A stretch of 27,372 nucleotides of DNA, taken from an uncultured Eubacterium sp. (GTDB lineage Bacteria; Bacillota; Clostridia; Oscillospirales; Acutalibacteraceae). Each line of letters starts with the position of its first letter. Positions within the stretch are counted from its first letter, which is position 1. Where the stretch lies: NCBI GenBank assembly GCA_905233805.1, contig CAJOER010000005.1, forward strand, positions 45,818-73,189, read 5' to 3'. The notes beneath the pieces are model-generated. The model saw nothing but the letters and a program-made list of their open reading frames with translations. It was not told the origin of the DNA and ran no database searches. Below are positions 15,629-22,927 of this stretch, piece by piece. Both the position numbers and the translations under genes were made by a program.

Positions 15629-15683
15629 AGAGTACATTAAAAAGTGTAAAGACGAATACGGAGAAATGGTAGCCCGCGCTTAA
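15555..15683 (+). pseudogene. iolC: Out-of-frame C-terminal tail of the IolC-type kinase
   Basis: Reading from 15555 gives GSASASILIAAHSCSDAMP, then TEKQVEEYIKKCKDEYGEMVARA and a stop at 15681-15683. This is what follows the GGGDGYGSAF loop in IolC proteins once the next helix is passed. The junction lies at a 9-nt direct repeat, CGGCTCGGC (15541-15549 and 15554-15562). The upstream frame must have lost a length of 3n+2 nt. Confidence 0.8.
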
Positions 15684-15711
15684 ATACGGGATTTAGTTTA
15701 TAATTTGTTTA

Positions 15712-15740
15712 TTGATTTTACTGTTATTATATGGTAAAAT
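15712..15740 (+). promoter_or_regulatory. Promoter of the riboswitch-ATPase unit
   Basis: TTGATT (15712-15717), a 17-nt spacer, TAAAAT (15735-15740). The predicted start near 15747 is exactly where the aptamer begins. Confidence 0.65.
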
Positions 15741-15747
15741 ACTAAAC

Positions 15748-15846
15748 TGTATAAGGGAGTAGTTCCGTGCAATCCTTACATAGCACGAGCTAAATCAACA
15801 ACTTGTCTTTATGACTGGTTTAGCCTTAAAGAATGAGACTTATACA
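15748..15846 (+). promoter_or_regulatory. yybP-ykoY manganese riboswitch aptamer
   Basis: The P1 stem is perfect: TGTATAAG (15748-15755) with CTTATACA (15839-15846). Inside P1 are the class hallmarks GGGAGTAG (15755-15762), a P2 hairpin CGTGC/GCACG, ATCAACA within a stem closed by GCTAAA/TTTAGC (15789-15824), and AAAGAATGAGACTT before the P1 3' strand. These match the conserved L1 and L3 metal-binding loops of the Mn2+-sensing family. The downstream gene, a P2A-type cation ATPase, is one of the usual partners. Metal binding would stabilise P1 and prevent the terminator at 15838-15875, so expression is predicted ON with high Mn2+. Confidence 0.92.
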
Positions 15847-15875
15847 TAGCGTTTTTGCTATGTATAAGTTTTTTT
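15838..15875 (+). terminator. Riboswitch expression-platform terminator
   Basis: ACTTATACATAGC (15838-15850), a GTTTTT loop, GCTATGTATAAGT (15857-15869), then six T. The 5' arm shares 15839-15846 with the aptamer P1, so P1 and the terminator exclude each other. Confidence 0.92.
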
Positions 15876-15889
15876 ATAAGGAGATTTCT

Positions 15890-15951
15890 ATGAAAGAATA
15901 TTTAAGAAGTTATTCCGAAGTCCTTGAAGAAAACAAAACCTCAACCGACAG
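15890..15951 (+). pseudogene. N-terminal fragment of the cation ATPase (out of frame with the rest)
   Basis: AAGGAG (15878-15883), 6 nt before ATG 15890, directly after the riboswitch, marks the real start. It encodes MKEYLRSYSEVLEENKTSTD, the normal start of a P2A ATPase. Then the text jumps to a different frame: from 15952 it reads LAEGKKDSLIKRFLSQLADP and continues into the main frame. The usual G-L-x-x-x-E-A-x-x-R-L-x-x-x-G-x-N segment (about 17 residues) is absent, a loss of 3n+1 nt. Confidence 0.8.
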
Positions 15952-16011
15952 CTTGCGGAGGGTAAAAAGGATTCGCTTATCAAGCGCTTTTTATCCCAGC
16001 TTGCCGACCCG

Positions 16012-18480
16012 ATGATTATTATTCTTATAGTCGCGGCTGTTATCAGCGCAGTTACCGCCGTATTAAACGGTGAAAAAGAGGGCTGGGCAGACGTAATTAT
16101 AATTATGGTAGTTGTAATTATTAACGCTGTTCTCGGCGTTTATCAGGAATCCAAGGCGGAAAAGGCTATCGAAGCGCTTCAGGAGATTGCCGCCGCCACG
16201 TCGAAGGTTATCCGTGACGGTAAGCTTATCGACGTTAAGAGCGAGGACATAGTTGTCGGCGATATAGTTGTAATCGAAGCGGGCGACAGTATCCCCGCCG
16301 ACTGCCGTATTATAGAAAACGCTTCCCTTAAAATTGAGGAGGCGGCGCTTACGGGCGAGTCGGTTCCCGTTTCAAAGACTGAAGAGATTATCAGTTCCGA
16401 AGGCTCTGACGACGTCCCCCTCGGCGACAGAAAGAATATGTGCTATATGGGCTCCAACGTTGTTTACGGACGTGGCAAGGCGGTTGTTGTTGCAACGGGC
16501 ATGGATACCGAAATGGGTAAAATTGCCGACGCGCTCACTATGGCAGAGGACGACGAAACTCCGCTTCAGATTAAGCTTAACCAGCTTTCAAAAGTGCTTT
16601 CTTTCCTCGTTTTGGGAATATGCATATTTATATTTGCTTTTGATATAGTCCGTACAATTATGACGGGCGAAAAGGTAACGTTTGAAAATACGCTCGGCTT
16701 CTTTATGGTAGCCGTATCGCTTGCGGTTGCGGCAATTCCCGAAGGCCTTGCGGCGGTTGTTACGATAGTTCTTTCTATCGGCGTTACCAAGATGAGCAAG
16801 CGCAACGCGGTTATACGCAGGCTGACTGCGGTTGAAACCCTCGGCTGTACTCAGATTATCTGCTCGGATAAAACGGGTACTCTGACTCAGAACAAGATGA
16901 CCGTCGTTGAATATAAAGGCAGCGACGAAAAACTGCTTGCAACGGCTATGGCGCTTTGCTGCGACGCCGAGCTCCAGGCGGACGGCACCGTCAAGGGCGA
17001 GCCAACCGAGGCGGCGCTCGTTGCGTATGCGGATAAACTCGAACTCAAAAAGTACGAACTTGAAGAGAAGTTCCCGAGAGTCGGCGAGGCTCCGTTTGAT
17101 TCTGGACGTAAGATGATGTCCACGATTCACGAAACCGAAAACGGCTTCGTTCAGTACACAAAAGGCGCGCCCGACGTTGTTCTTTCGCTTTGCACTACCG
17201 CCCTTATCGACGGCAAAAAAGTGCCTATGACGGACGAACTTAAGAACATAATCGCCACGCAGAATAAGGAAATGGCGGACAGGGCGCTTCGCGTTCTCTG
17301 CGCCGCTATGAGGACTTACAGCGTTCAGCCCTCAAACGACCCCGAGGAGCTTGAAAGAGAGCTTTGCTATATCGGCCTTACGGGTATGATTGACCCCGTG
17401 CGCCCCGAGGTTGTCGACGCAATTAAGGAGTGCGCTACGGCGGGTATCAGACCTATTATGATTACGGGCGACCATAAGGACACGGCGGTTGCTATCGCCA
17501 AGTCGCTCGGCATAATTGAAAACGATTCCCAGGCTATTACGGGCGCCGACCTTAACAATATAAGCGACGAAGAATTTGACAAAAGGATTGAAGAATTCTC
17601 CGTTTACGCCCGCGTTCAGCCCGAACATAAGGTAAGAATAGTCAAGGCGTGGAAGAAGAAAGGCAAGATTACCGCCATGACGGGCGACGGCGTTAACGAC
17701 GCGCCCTCGATTAAAAATGCCGATATCGGCGTAGGTATGGGCATTACGGGTACCGATGTTACGAAGAACGTTGCAGATATGGTACTCGCTGACGATAACT
17801 TTGCAACGATTGTTTCGGCGGTTGAAGAGGGAAGAAAGATTTACGATAATATCCGCGCTTCAATTCAGTTCCTTCTCTCCTCAAATCTCTCAGAGGTACT
17901 GACTATCTTTATTGCAACGCTCTTAGGCTTTACTCTCTTTGAGCCCGTTCATCTTCTCTGGATAAATCTTATTACCGACTGTTTCCCCGCGCTTGCGCTC
18001 GGTATGGAAAAGGGCGAGCCTGATATTATGCAGCGCGCCCCGCGTGACAGCCGCGACGGTATATTCGCTGGAGGCATGGGCTTTGACTGCGCATGGCAGG
18101 GAATTATGGTAACCGTTCTTACTCTTGCCGCATATTTCTTAGGCGAGAGGTTCGGCGGCGGTTCGCCCGAATTTGTTCATCAAAGGGCTATGACTATGGC
18201 GTTCTTAACGCTTTCAATGTCTGAGATTTTCCATTCGTTCAATATGCGCTCGCGCCGTAAATCAATCGTACAGATGGGCAGCCTTAACTGGTATCTTATC
18301 GGCGCAATGCTTGCGTCAATCGTGCTTTCAACGATCGTAATTTACGTTCCGTTCTTAACTAAAGCCTTTGATTTCGTACCGCTTACTATTATTCAGTACG
18401 CGGCTTCAATCGGTATCGCTTTCCTCGTAATTCCGATAGTGGAAATCGTAAAGGCAATCCAGCGAGCGCTGAAAAAATAA
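16012..18480 (+). CDS. P2A-type Ca2+/Mn2+-transporting P-type ATPase (main frame)
   Basis: The pump exports divalent cations, forming a phospho-aspartate intermediate. The coding frame runs from 15952; ATG 16012 is merely the first in-frame Met, inside the first membrane helix, and has no proper ribosome binding site. The 822 residues show TGES (about 113), the M4 motif AAIPEGLAA, the phosphorylation site DKTGTLTQ with Asp286, KGAPD, MITGDH, TGDGVNDAP (about 558), M5 SSNLSEVL and M6 NLITD. The M4 Glu, M5 Asn/Glu and M6 Asn/Asp match SERCA-type ion sites, fitting Ca2+ or Mn2+. The riboswitch favours Mn2+ export, as known for streptococcal and lactococcal homologs. The N-terminus is joined in the wrong frame, so as written the protein could not be made whole. 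A terminator follows. Confidence 0.93.
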   Translation: MIIILIVAAVISAVTAVLNGEKEGWADVIIIMVVVIINAVLGVYQESKAEKAIEALQEIAAATSKVIRDGKLIDVKSEDIVVGDIVVIEAGDSIPADCRIIENASLKIEEAALTGESVPVSKTEEIISSEGSDDVPLGDRKNMCYMGSNVVYGRGKAVVVATGMDTEMGKIADALTMAEDDETPLQIKLNQLSKVLSFLVLGICIFIFAFDIVRTIMTGEKVTFENTLGFFMVAVSLAVAAIPEGLAAVVTIVLSIGVTKMSKRNAVIRRLTAVETLGCTQIICSDKTGTLTQNKMTVVEYKGSDEKLLATAMALCCDAELQADGTVKGEPTEAALVAYADKLELKKYELEEKFPRVGEAPFDSGRKMMSTIHETENGFVQYTKGAPDVVLSLCTTALIDGKKVPMTDELKNIIATQNKEMADRALRVLCAAMRTYSVQPSNDPEELERELCYIGLTGMIDPVRPEVVDAIKECATAGIRPIMITGDHKDTAVAIAKSLGIIENDSQAITGADLNNISDEEFDKRIEEFSVYARVQPEHKVRIVKAWKKKGKITAMTGDGVNDAPSIKNADIGVGMGITGTDVTKNVADMVLADDNFATIVSAVEEGRKIYDNIRASIQFLLSSNLSEVLTIFIATLLGFTLFEPVHLLWINLITDCFPALALGMEKGEPDIMQRAPRDSRDGIFAGGMGFDCAWQGIMVTVLTLAAYFLGERFGGGSPEFVHQRAMTMAFLTLSMSEIFHSFNMRSRRKSIVQMGSLNWYLIGAMLASIVLSTIVIYVPFLTKAFDFVPLTIIQYAASIGIAFLVIPIVEIVKAIQRALKK

Positions 18481-18485
18481 ACATC

Positions 18486-18516
18486 AAAGGACAAGTGGAA
18501 ACACTTGTCCTTTTTT
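18486..18516 (+). terminator. Terminator of the ATPase gene
   Basis: AAAGGACAAGTG, GAAA loop, CACTTGTCC and TTTTTT: a 9-bp GC-containing stem extended by A-T pairs. Its 3' arm also contains the -35 of the next promoter. Confidence 0.92.
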
Positions 18517-18533
18517 ATTATTTATGATATTAT
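18505..18533 (+). promoter_or_regulatory. Promoter overlapping the terminator, with a leaderless start
   Basis: TTGTCC (18505-18510, inside the terminator's 3' arm), a 17-nt spacer, TATTAT (18528-18533). The predicted start is near 18540, next to ATG 18541. No ribosome binding site is present, which suggests a leaderless message. Confidence 0.45.
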
Positions 18534-18540
18534 CTTACTT

Positions 18541-19356
18541 ATGGATATTAAGAAAAACGATGAGATTAAACTGAATATAGAGGCTGTGACGAGCGAGGGC
18601 AGTGCGGTAGGGCATTATGACGGGATTGCGGTGTTTGTAAGAGGCGCCGTACCGGGCGATATAATTATCGCGCATATTATCAAGACCTCAAAGCGCTACT
18701 GTATAGGTATTATCAAAGAGATTATTACCCGTTCTCCCTCGAGGATTGAAAGCGACTGCCCCGTATCGGATAAATGCGGCGGCTGCTCGTTCAGGAATAT
18801 GACCTATGAGGAAGAACTGAAATACAAGTCCGGGCGCGTTAAGGACGCTGTTGAGAGGATAGGGCACCTCAGCGTGCCGATAAAAGACGTTGTCGGCGCA
18901 GACAGCGTTGACGGCTACCGTAATAAGTGCCAGTATCCCGTTTCAATCTGCGACGGGGAGCTTTTTGCGGGGTTTTATGCCTATAAGAGCCACAGGATTA
19001 TCCCCAGTACGGGCTGTAAGCTCCAGAACGCGGCTTTTGACGGCTGTATCGAGCGTTTTGCCGACTGGGCTGAAAAGGCGGATATAAGCTCATATGACGA
19101 AAATACAGGCAGGGGACTGCTCCGCCATATTTACCTGAGAAGAACCTCGCTCGGCGAGATTATGGCGTGCGCCGTAATTAATTCGGATACCCTGCCCGAA
19201 AGAGAACTGCTGATAAGCGAACTTACGAAGATTGACGGAATGAGGAGCGTCTGCTATAACGTCAACAAAGAAAACAGCAACGTAATCCTCGGCGATAAAA
19301 CCGAGGTTATCTGGGGGAGCGAAACGGTAACGGCCAGTGCGAAAAACTCTATATAA
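18541..19356 (+). CDS. TrmA/RlmD-family RNA (uracil-5-)-methyltransferase, N-terminal fragment
   Basis: These SAM-dependent enzymes make 5-methyluridine in 23S rRNA or tRNA. ATG 18541 begins MDIKKNDEIKLNIEAVTSEG, the TRAM RNA-binding domain (about residues 1-60). The iron-sulfur cysteines follow (DCPVSDKCGGC and, further on, GCKLQ), then the central domain (YRNKCQYPV; LLRHIYLRR). The fragment is genuine to about 19332 (GSETVT) and then goes out of frame, stopping at 19356. It should continue with about 22 residues containing the conserved F-x-I-S-P-x-S-F-x-Q-x-N strand, which is missing. No ribosome binding site is seen; the promoter at 18505 implies a leaderless message. RlmCD/RlmD is likelier than TrmA in a clostridium. 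Confidence 0.88.
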   Translation: MDIKKNDEIKLNIEAVTSEGSAVGHYDGIAVFVRGAVPGDIIIAHIIKTSKRYCIGIIKEIITRSPSRIESDCPVSDKCGGCSFRNMTYEEELKYKSGRVKDAVERIGHLSVPIKDVVGADSVDGYRNKCQYPVSICDGELFAGFYAYKSHRIIPSTGCKLQNAAFDGCIERFADWAEKADISSYDENTGRGLLRHIYLRRTSLGEIMACAVINSDTLPERELLISELTKIDGMRSVCYNVNKENSNVILGDKTEVIWGSETVTASAKNSI

Positions 19357-19829
19357 TCGCAGGGGAATACGCGGGGCTTACGGGAAATGAAACGGTGATA
19401 GACCTCTACTGCGGAGCGGGCACGATTGGGCTGACTATGGCTGAAAACGCAAAGCGCGTTTTCGGAATTGAGATAGTCCCGCAGGCGGTTGAAAACGCGA
19501 AAAGGAACGCCGAAATTAACGGAATTAAAAATGCGGAATACTTCTGCGGCGACGCCTTCGAGGGCGCAAATGAACTTGAAAAGAGGGGGATTTCCACTGA
19601 CGTAATCGTGCTTGACCCGCCGAGAAAGGGCTGCCGGAAAGAACTATTTGACGTAATTGAAAAAATGGCGCCGAAGAAGATTGTTTACGTTTCTTGCGAC
19701 AGCGCAACCCTCGCGCGCGACCTCGCAATTCTCAAAGAAAAGGGCTATGAAACCAAAGAGATTACGCCCGTAGATATGTTCCCGCGCACCCCGCACGTTG
19801 AGGCAGTAGCGTTGGTAGAAAAAGTTTAA
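19335..19829 (+). CDS. TrmA/RlmD-family RNA methyltransferase, C-terminal catalytic fragment
   Basis: This frame opens with QCEKLYIIAGEYAGLTGNET and continues VIDLYCGAGTIGLTMAENA, the SAM-binding site, then DPPRKGC, the catalytic Cys motif YVSCDSATLARDL, and PVDMFPRTPHVEAV. It is the C-terminal domain of the preceding gene, displaced by a loss of 3n+1 nt (about 61-67 nt judged by family spacing). The GTG at 19395 is only the first start-like codon and lacks a ribosome binding site. If the lesion is real, the SAM site loses its upstream Gln-containing motif and activity is unlikely. A terminator follows at 19837. Confidence 0.9.
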   Translation, partial: QCEKLYIIAGEYAGLTGNETVIDLYCGAGTIGLTMAENAKRVFGIEIVPQAVENAKRNAEINGIKNAEYFCGDAFEGANELEKRGISTDVIVLDPPRKGCRKELFDVIEKMAPKKIVYVSCDSATLARDLAILKEKGYETKEITPVDMFPRTPHVEAVALVEKV

Positions 19830-19836
19830 TATGCTT

Positions 19837-19886
19837 AAATACAACCGTATTTTATAATATATAAATTATGGTTGTATTTTTGTTTT
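19837..19886 (+). terminator. Terminator of the RNA methyltransferase gene
   Basis: AAATACAACC (19837-19846) pairs perfectly with GGTTGTATTT (19870-19879) around a 23-nt AT-rich loop that can itself fold; TTGTTTT follows. Its 3' arm overlaps the next promoter. Confidence 0.75.
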
Positions 19887-19899
19887 ATTATGATATAAT
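19872..19899 (+). promoter_or_regulatory. Promoter of the DUF1963-lepA operon
   Basis: TTGTAT (19872-19877), a 16-nt spacer, and an extended -10, TGATATAAT (19891-19899). The -35 lies inside the preceding terminator's 3' arm. The predicted start is near 19906. Confidence 0.7.
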
Positions 19900-19932
19900 G
19901 AATAATGGCTGATTATGTAAAGGGTGAGAAAA

Positions 19933-20679
19933 ATGGAACTTGACTTAATAATCGCTGAGATAAAACGAAGAACCGCAGGCAAGGCGGTAAAACTTGTTTT
20001 CAGCGAAAAAAAGAAGGCGGGGCCTCTTGATTCAAAGCTCGGAGGGCTGCCGTATTGGGACGGCGAAAAAGCGCCTTACCCGACTGATTCCAAGGGCAAA
20101 GCCATGCCCCTTCTCCTTCAAATCAACTTTTCACAGTTAAATATTAAAACACCCCTGCCGAAAAAGGGTATGCTTCAGTTTTTTATCTCAAACGGTAAAG
20201 AGTGCGAGTGCAAAGTTGTATATCACGAAAAAGTGAACCCCGATTTTAAGCTTTGCGAAAAGATTAAGACGATGCCCTGCGGCGGCTTTTCCCCCGTGCT
20301 GAAAGAATGTGCGGTGAGCTTTGAAGAGCTTGAAGATTACGTCTGCGTTAACGATAAGGATTTTGACGGCGTACTTAAAGACGCGGTTAAAAAGGTAACG
20401 GGCGCGGACATTAAGGGCGGAATTTACGATAATTGCAGCGACGGCGAGTGCAGGAAACTCTGCAAAACCTTCACCGGCGGAAAGAGCAAACTGTTCGGAC
20501 ACCCCTGCATTATCCAGAGCGATAACAGAAAAAAGGGCGAGGAGCTGCTTTTACAGCTTGATTCCGACGGAAAGCGCATTATGTGGGGCGACTACGGAGT
20601 CGGAGCGTTTATAATTAAAACGGAAGCCTTAAAGAAAAAAGACTTTTCAAAGGTAAAATATTACCGGGATTGTTATTGA
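19933..20679 (+). CDS. DUF1963 (YwqG-like) protein
   Basis: ATG 19933 is chosen over GTG 19924 because AAAGGGTGA, the ribosome binding site, covers that GTG. The 248 residues match the DUF1963 pattern: KLGGLPYWD near residue 40, LLLQINFSQL, GMLQFFI, KLFGHPCIIQ and, at the end, LLLQLDSDG followed by IMWGDYGVGAFII. DUF1963 proteins are cytoplasmic and of unknown biochemical function; some sit in toxin-immunity or SUKH-like contexts. There is no signal peptide or membrane helix. It is the first gene of a compact six-gene run; the next starts 1 nt after its stop, suggesting translational coupling. Confidence 0.88.
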   Translation: MELDLIIAEIKRRTAGKAVKLVFSEKKKAGPLDSKLGGLPYWDGEKAPYPTDSKGKAMPLLLQINFSQLNIKTPLPKKGMLQFFISNGKECECKVVYHEKVNPDFKLCEKIKTMPCGGFSPVLKECAVSFEELEDYVCVNDKDFDGVLKDAVKKVTGADIKGGIYDNCSDGECRKLCKTFTGGKSKLFGHPCIIQSDNRKKGEELLLQLDSDGKRIMWGDYGVGAFIIKTEALKKKDFSKVKYYRDCY

Positions 20680-20680
20680 T

Positions 20681-21529
20681 ATGCAGATAATTAAATCTAT
20701 TGAGGATATTGAATCCTTACAGGACAATAAAATAATCGGCGGCGAGAATATTGAATTCAACAACAGCGAAATAAAATTCGCGGGTATGGGCAACATTCTT
20801 TTCTGCGAAGAGAATGTTAAACTCAGCGGCGCTCAGCTTAAATTCTTAGGCGACGGCTGTATTATCTATCTTAGTTCAAACAGCCATTATTACTATCTTG
20901 ACGTAAGCGTATATAAGAATTCGGCATTCTTTATGGGCAAAAACAATTATCTTAACGGCTCTCTTTACGCAATCGCGTCTGAACAGAAAAACATTATTAT
21001 CGGCAACGACAATCTCTTTTCAAACGGCGTATGTCTGAGAACCGCCGACCCGCACCTCATTTACAGCGCAGAAACAAAGAAGAGGATTAACCCCTCAAAG
21101 AGCGTTTTCATCGGCGACCACGTATGGCTCGGTCAGGGGGCTATGCTCCTTAAAGGAAGTCGTATTGCCTCGGGCAGTATAGTAGGCGCCATGGCGGTGT
21201 GTTCGGGAAAGAAGATTCCCTCATGCACGTCCTGGGCGGGTAATCCCGTAAAGCAGGTTGCACAGGGCATATTCTGGAGCAAGGAGTGCGTTCACGCGTG
21301 GGATGACGAAATGACCGCGGCTCACGAGAAATTTGAGGGAAACAAATATATTTTCAAATATAACAGTGACGAGCACCTTAAGTTTGAAGATATCGACGCA
21401 GCGCTTTCGGGTAAAACTGCCGAAGAAAAACTCGAATATCTTAAAACACTCAGAGCAAATAAGAATAAGAACAGATTTTCCGAAAATGCGCCTGCGGTAA
21501 AGAAGGGCTTCTTCGGAAAGAAAAACTGA
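20681..21529 (+). CDS. Hexapeptide-repeat (left-handed beta-helix) acyltransferase
   Basis: The 282 residues show the signature of maltose/galactoside O-acetyltransferase-like enzymes. There are short hexapeptide turns (about residues 20-130: IIGGENIEF, NIIIGNDNLF), then DPHLIYS with the probable catalytic His, and the C-terminal coil FIGDHVWLGQGAMLLKGSRI, ASGSIVGAMAV and AGNPVKQV. These enzymes acetylate sugars from acetyl-CoA, often on surface polysaccharide. The last 80 or so residues are charged and unlike the family. The start follows the previous stop by 1 nt and has no clear ribosome binding site, so coupling is likely. The substrate is not known. Confidence 0.88.
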   Translation: MQIIKSIEDIESLQDNKIIGGENIEFNNSEIKFAGMGNILFCEENVKLSGAQLKFLGDGCIIYLSSNSHYYYLDVSVYKNSAFFMGKNNYLNGSLYAIASEQKNIIIGNDNLFSNGVCLRTADPHLIYSAETKKRINPSKSVFIGDHVWLGQGAMLLKGSRIASGSIVGAMAVCSGKKIPSCTSWAGNPVKQVAQGIFWSKECVHAWDDEMTAAHEKFEGNKYIFKYNSDEHLKFEDIDAALSGKTAEEKLEYLKTLRANKNKNRFSENAPAVKKGFFGKKN

Positions 21530-21538
21530 GGTAATAAA

Positions 21539-22918
21539 ATGAAAAAAACGGATTATGACGTAATTATAATCGGAGCAGGCCCGGGAGGAATCTTCTCGGC
21601 ATACGAGCTTGCAACGAAGAACAGCAAACTTAAAATCGCCGTGTTTGAAGCGGGAAACGAGCTTTCAAAGCGTAAGTGCCCCATCGACGGCGACAAGGTT
21701 AAGTCCTGCATTAACTGCAAGACCTGCGCTATTATGAGCGGCTTCGGCGGAGCGGGAGCTTTCTCCGACGGTAAATATAATATAACCAACGATTTCGGCG
21801 GCACGCTTTACGAGTATATCGGAAAGAGGAAGGCAACCGAGCTTATGGAATACGTTGATTCGATTAACGTATCCCACGGCGGCGAAAACTGCAAGCTCTA
21901 TTCAACCGCAGGCTCGGATATTAAAAAGGTGTGCATACAGAACCAGCTTCACCTTCTTGACGCGTCCGTGCGCCACCTCGGAACGGATATTAACTATATA
22001 GTTCTTGAAAATCTTTATAACGAGCTTAAAAACAAGGTCGAGTGGCATTTCAACTCTCATATCGATAAGGTTGAAAAACTTGACGGCGCTTATAAGGTGA
22101 CCTGCAAAAAGGGAAGCTTCACCTGTAAAGACTGCATTATTTCCGTAGGACGCTCAGGTTCAAAGTGGATGGAAAGCGTGTGCGAGAGTCTTAATATCAA
22201 TACTCTTTCAAACCGTGTTGACCTCGGCGTAAGAGTAGAACTCCCCGCAGTAATTTTCAGCCATCTTACCGACGAACTCTACGAGAGCAAGATAGTATAT
22301 ACGACGAAGAACTACGAGGACCACGTGCGCACCTTCTGTATGAATCCGAAGGGAAGCGTTGTAAACGAGAACACTAACGGTATCGTTACCGTTAACGGCC
22401 ACTCGTTTGAGGACCCCGAAAAACAGACGGATAATACAAATTTTGCCCTTCTTGTTTCTAAGCATTTTACCGCGCCGTTTAAGGACAGCAACGGATACGG
22501 CGAGAGTATTGCAAGACTTTCGAATATGCTCGGCGGCGGAGTAATCGTTCAGCGCTTCGGCGATTTGATTTCGGGAAGAAGAAGCACGCCCAAGCGGATT
22601 GAAGAGGGCCTTACCCAGCCGACTCTGGCGGCAACGCCCGGCGACCTTTCCCTCGTTTTGCCCAAGAGAATACTTGACGGAATTATAGAGATGATTTACG
22701 CGCTTGATAAGATTGCGCCGGGTACCGCGAACCCCGATACGCTTCTTTACGGCGTTGAGGTCAAGTTTTATAATATGGAGGTTGAAATTGATAAAAACCT
22801 CGAAACGGTACACAAGGGGCTTTACGTTATCGGCGACGGTTCGGGTATAACGCACTCGTTGTCCCACGCCTCGGCAAGCGGCGTATACGTTGCAAGAAAA
22901 ATACTTGAAAAAAACTAA
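21539..22918 (+). CDS. COG2509-like FAD-dependent dehydrogenase
   Basis: GAGGTAATAAA precedes ATG 21539. The 459 residues begin with a dinucleotide-binding fold (YDVIIIGAGPGGIFSAYELA) and an acidic end of strand 2 (AVFEAG). Near residues 45-75 is a Cys-rich insertion, KRKCPID ... CINCKTCAIMSGFGGAGAFS, with C-x2-C-x2-C, as in the uncharacterised FAD dehydrogenases of COG2509. GRSGSKWM, GGGVIVQRFGD and the FAD-binding C-terminus GLYVIGDGSGITHSLSHA follow. The Cys cluster could bind an iron-sulfur centre or act as a redox thiol. The length is normal and there is no break. It sits 9 nt after the acyltransferase and 9 nt before the PqqD-like gene. Its reaction is unknown. Confidence 0.9.
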   Translation: MKKTDYDVIIIGAGPGGIFSAYELATKNSKLKIAVFEAGNELSKRKCPIDGDKVKSCINCKTCAIMSGFGGAGAFSDGKYNITNDFGGTLYEYIGKRKATELMEYVDSINVSHGGENCKLYSTAGSDIKKVCIQNQLHLLDASVRHLGTDINYIVLENLYNELKNKVEWHFNSHIDKVEKLDGAYKVTCKKGSFTCKDCIISVGRSGSKWMESVCESLNINTLSNRVDLGVRVELPAVIFSHLTDELYESKIVYTTKNYEDHVRTFCMNPKGSVVNENTNGIVTVNGHSFEDPEKQTDNTNFALLVSKHFTAPFKDSNGYGESIARLSNMLGGGVIVQRFGDLISGRRSTPKRIEEGLTQPTLAATPGDLSLVLPKRILDGIIEMIYALDKIAPGTANPDTLLYGVEVKFYNMEVEIDKNLETVHKGLYVIGDGSGITHSLSHASASGVYVARKILEKN

Positions 22919-22927
22919 GGTGAAATA

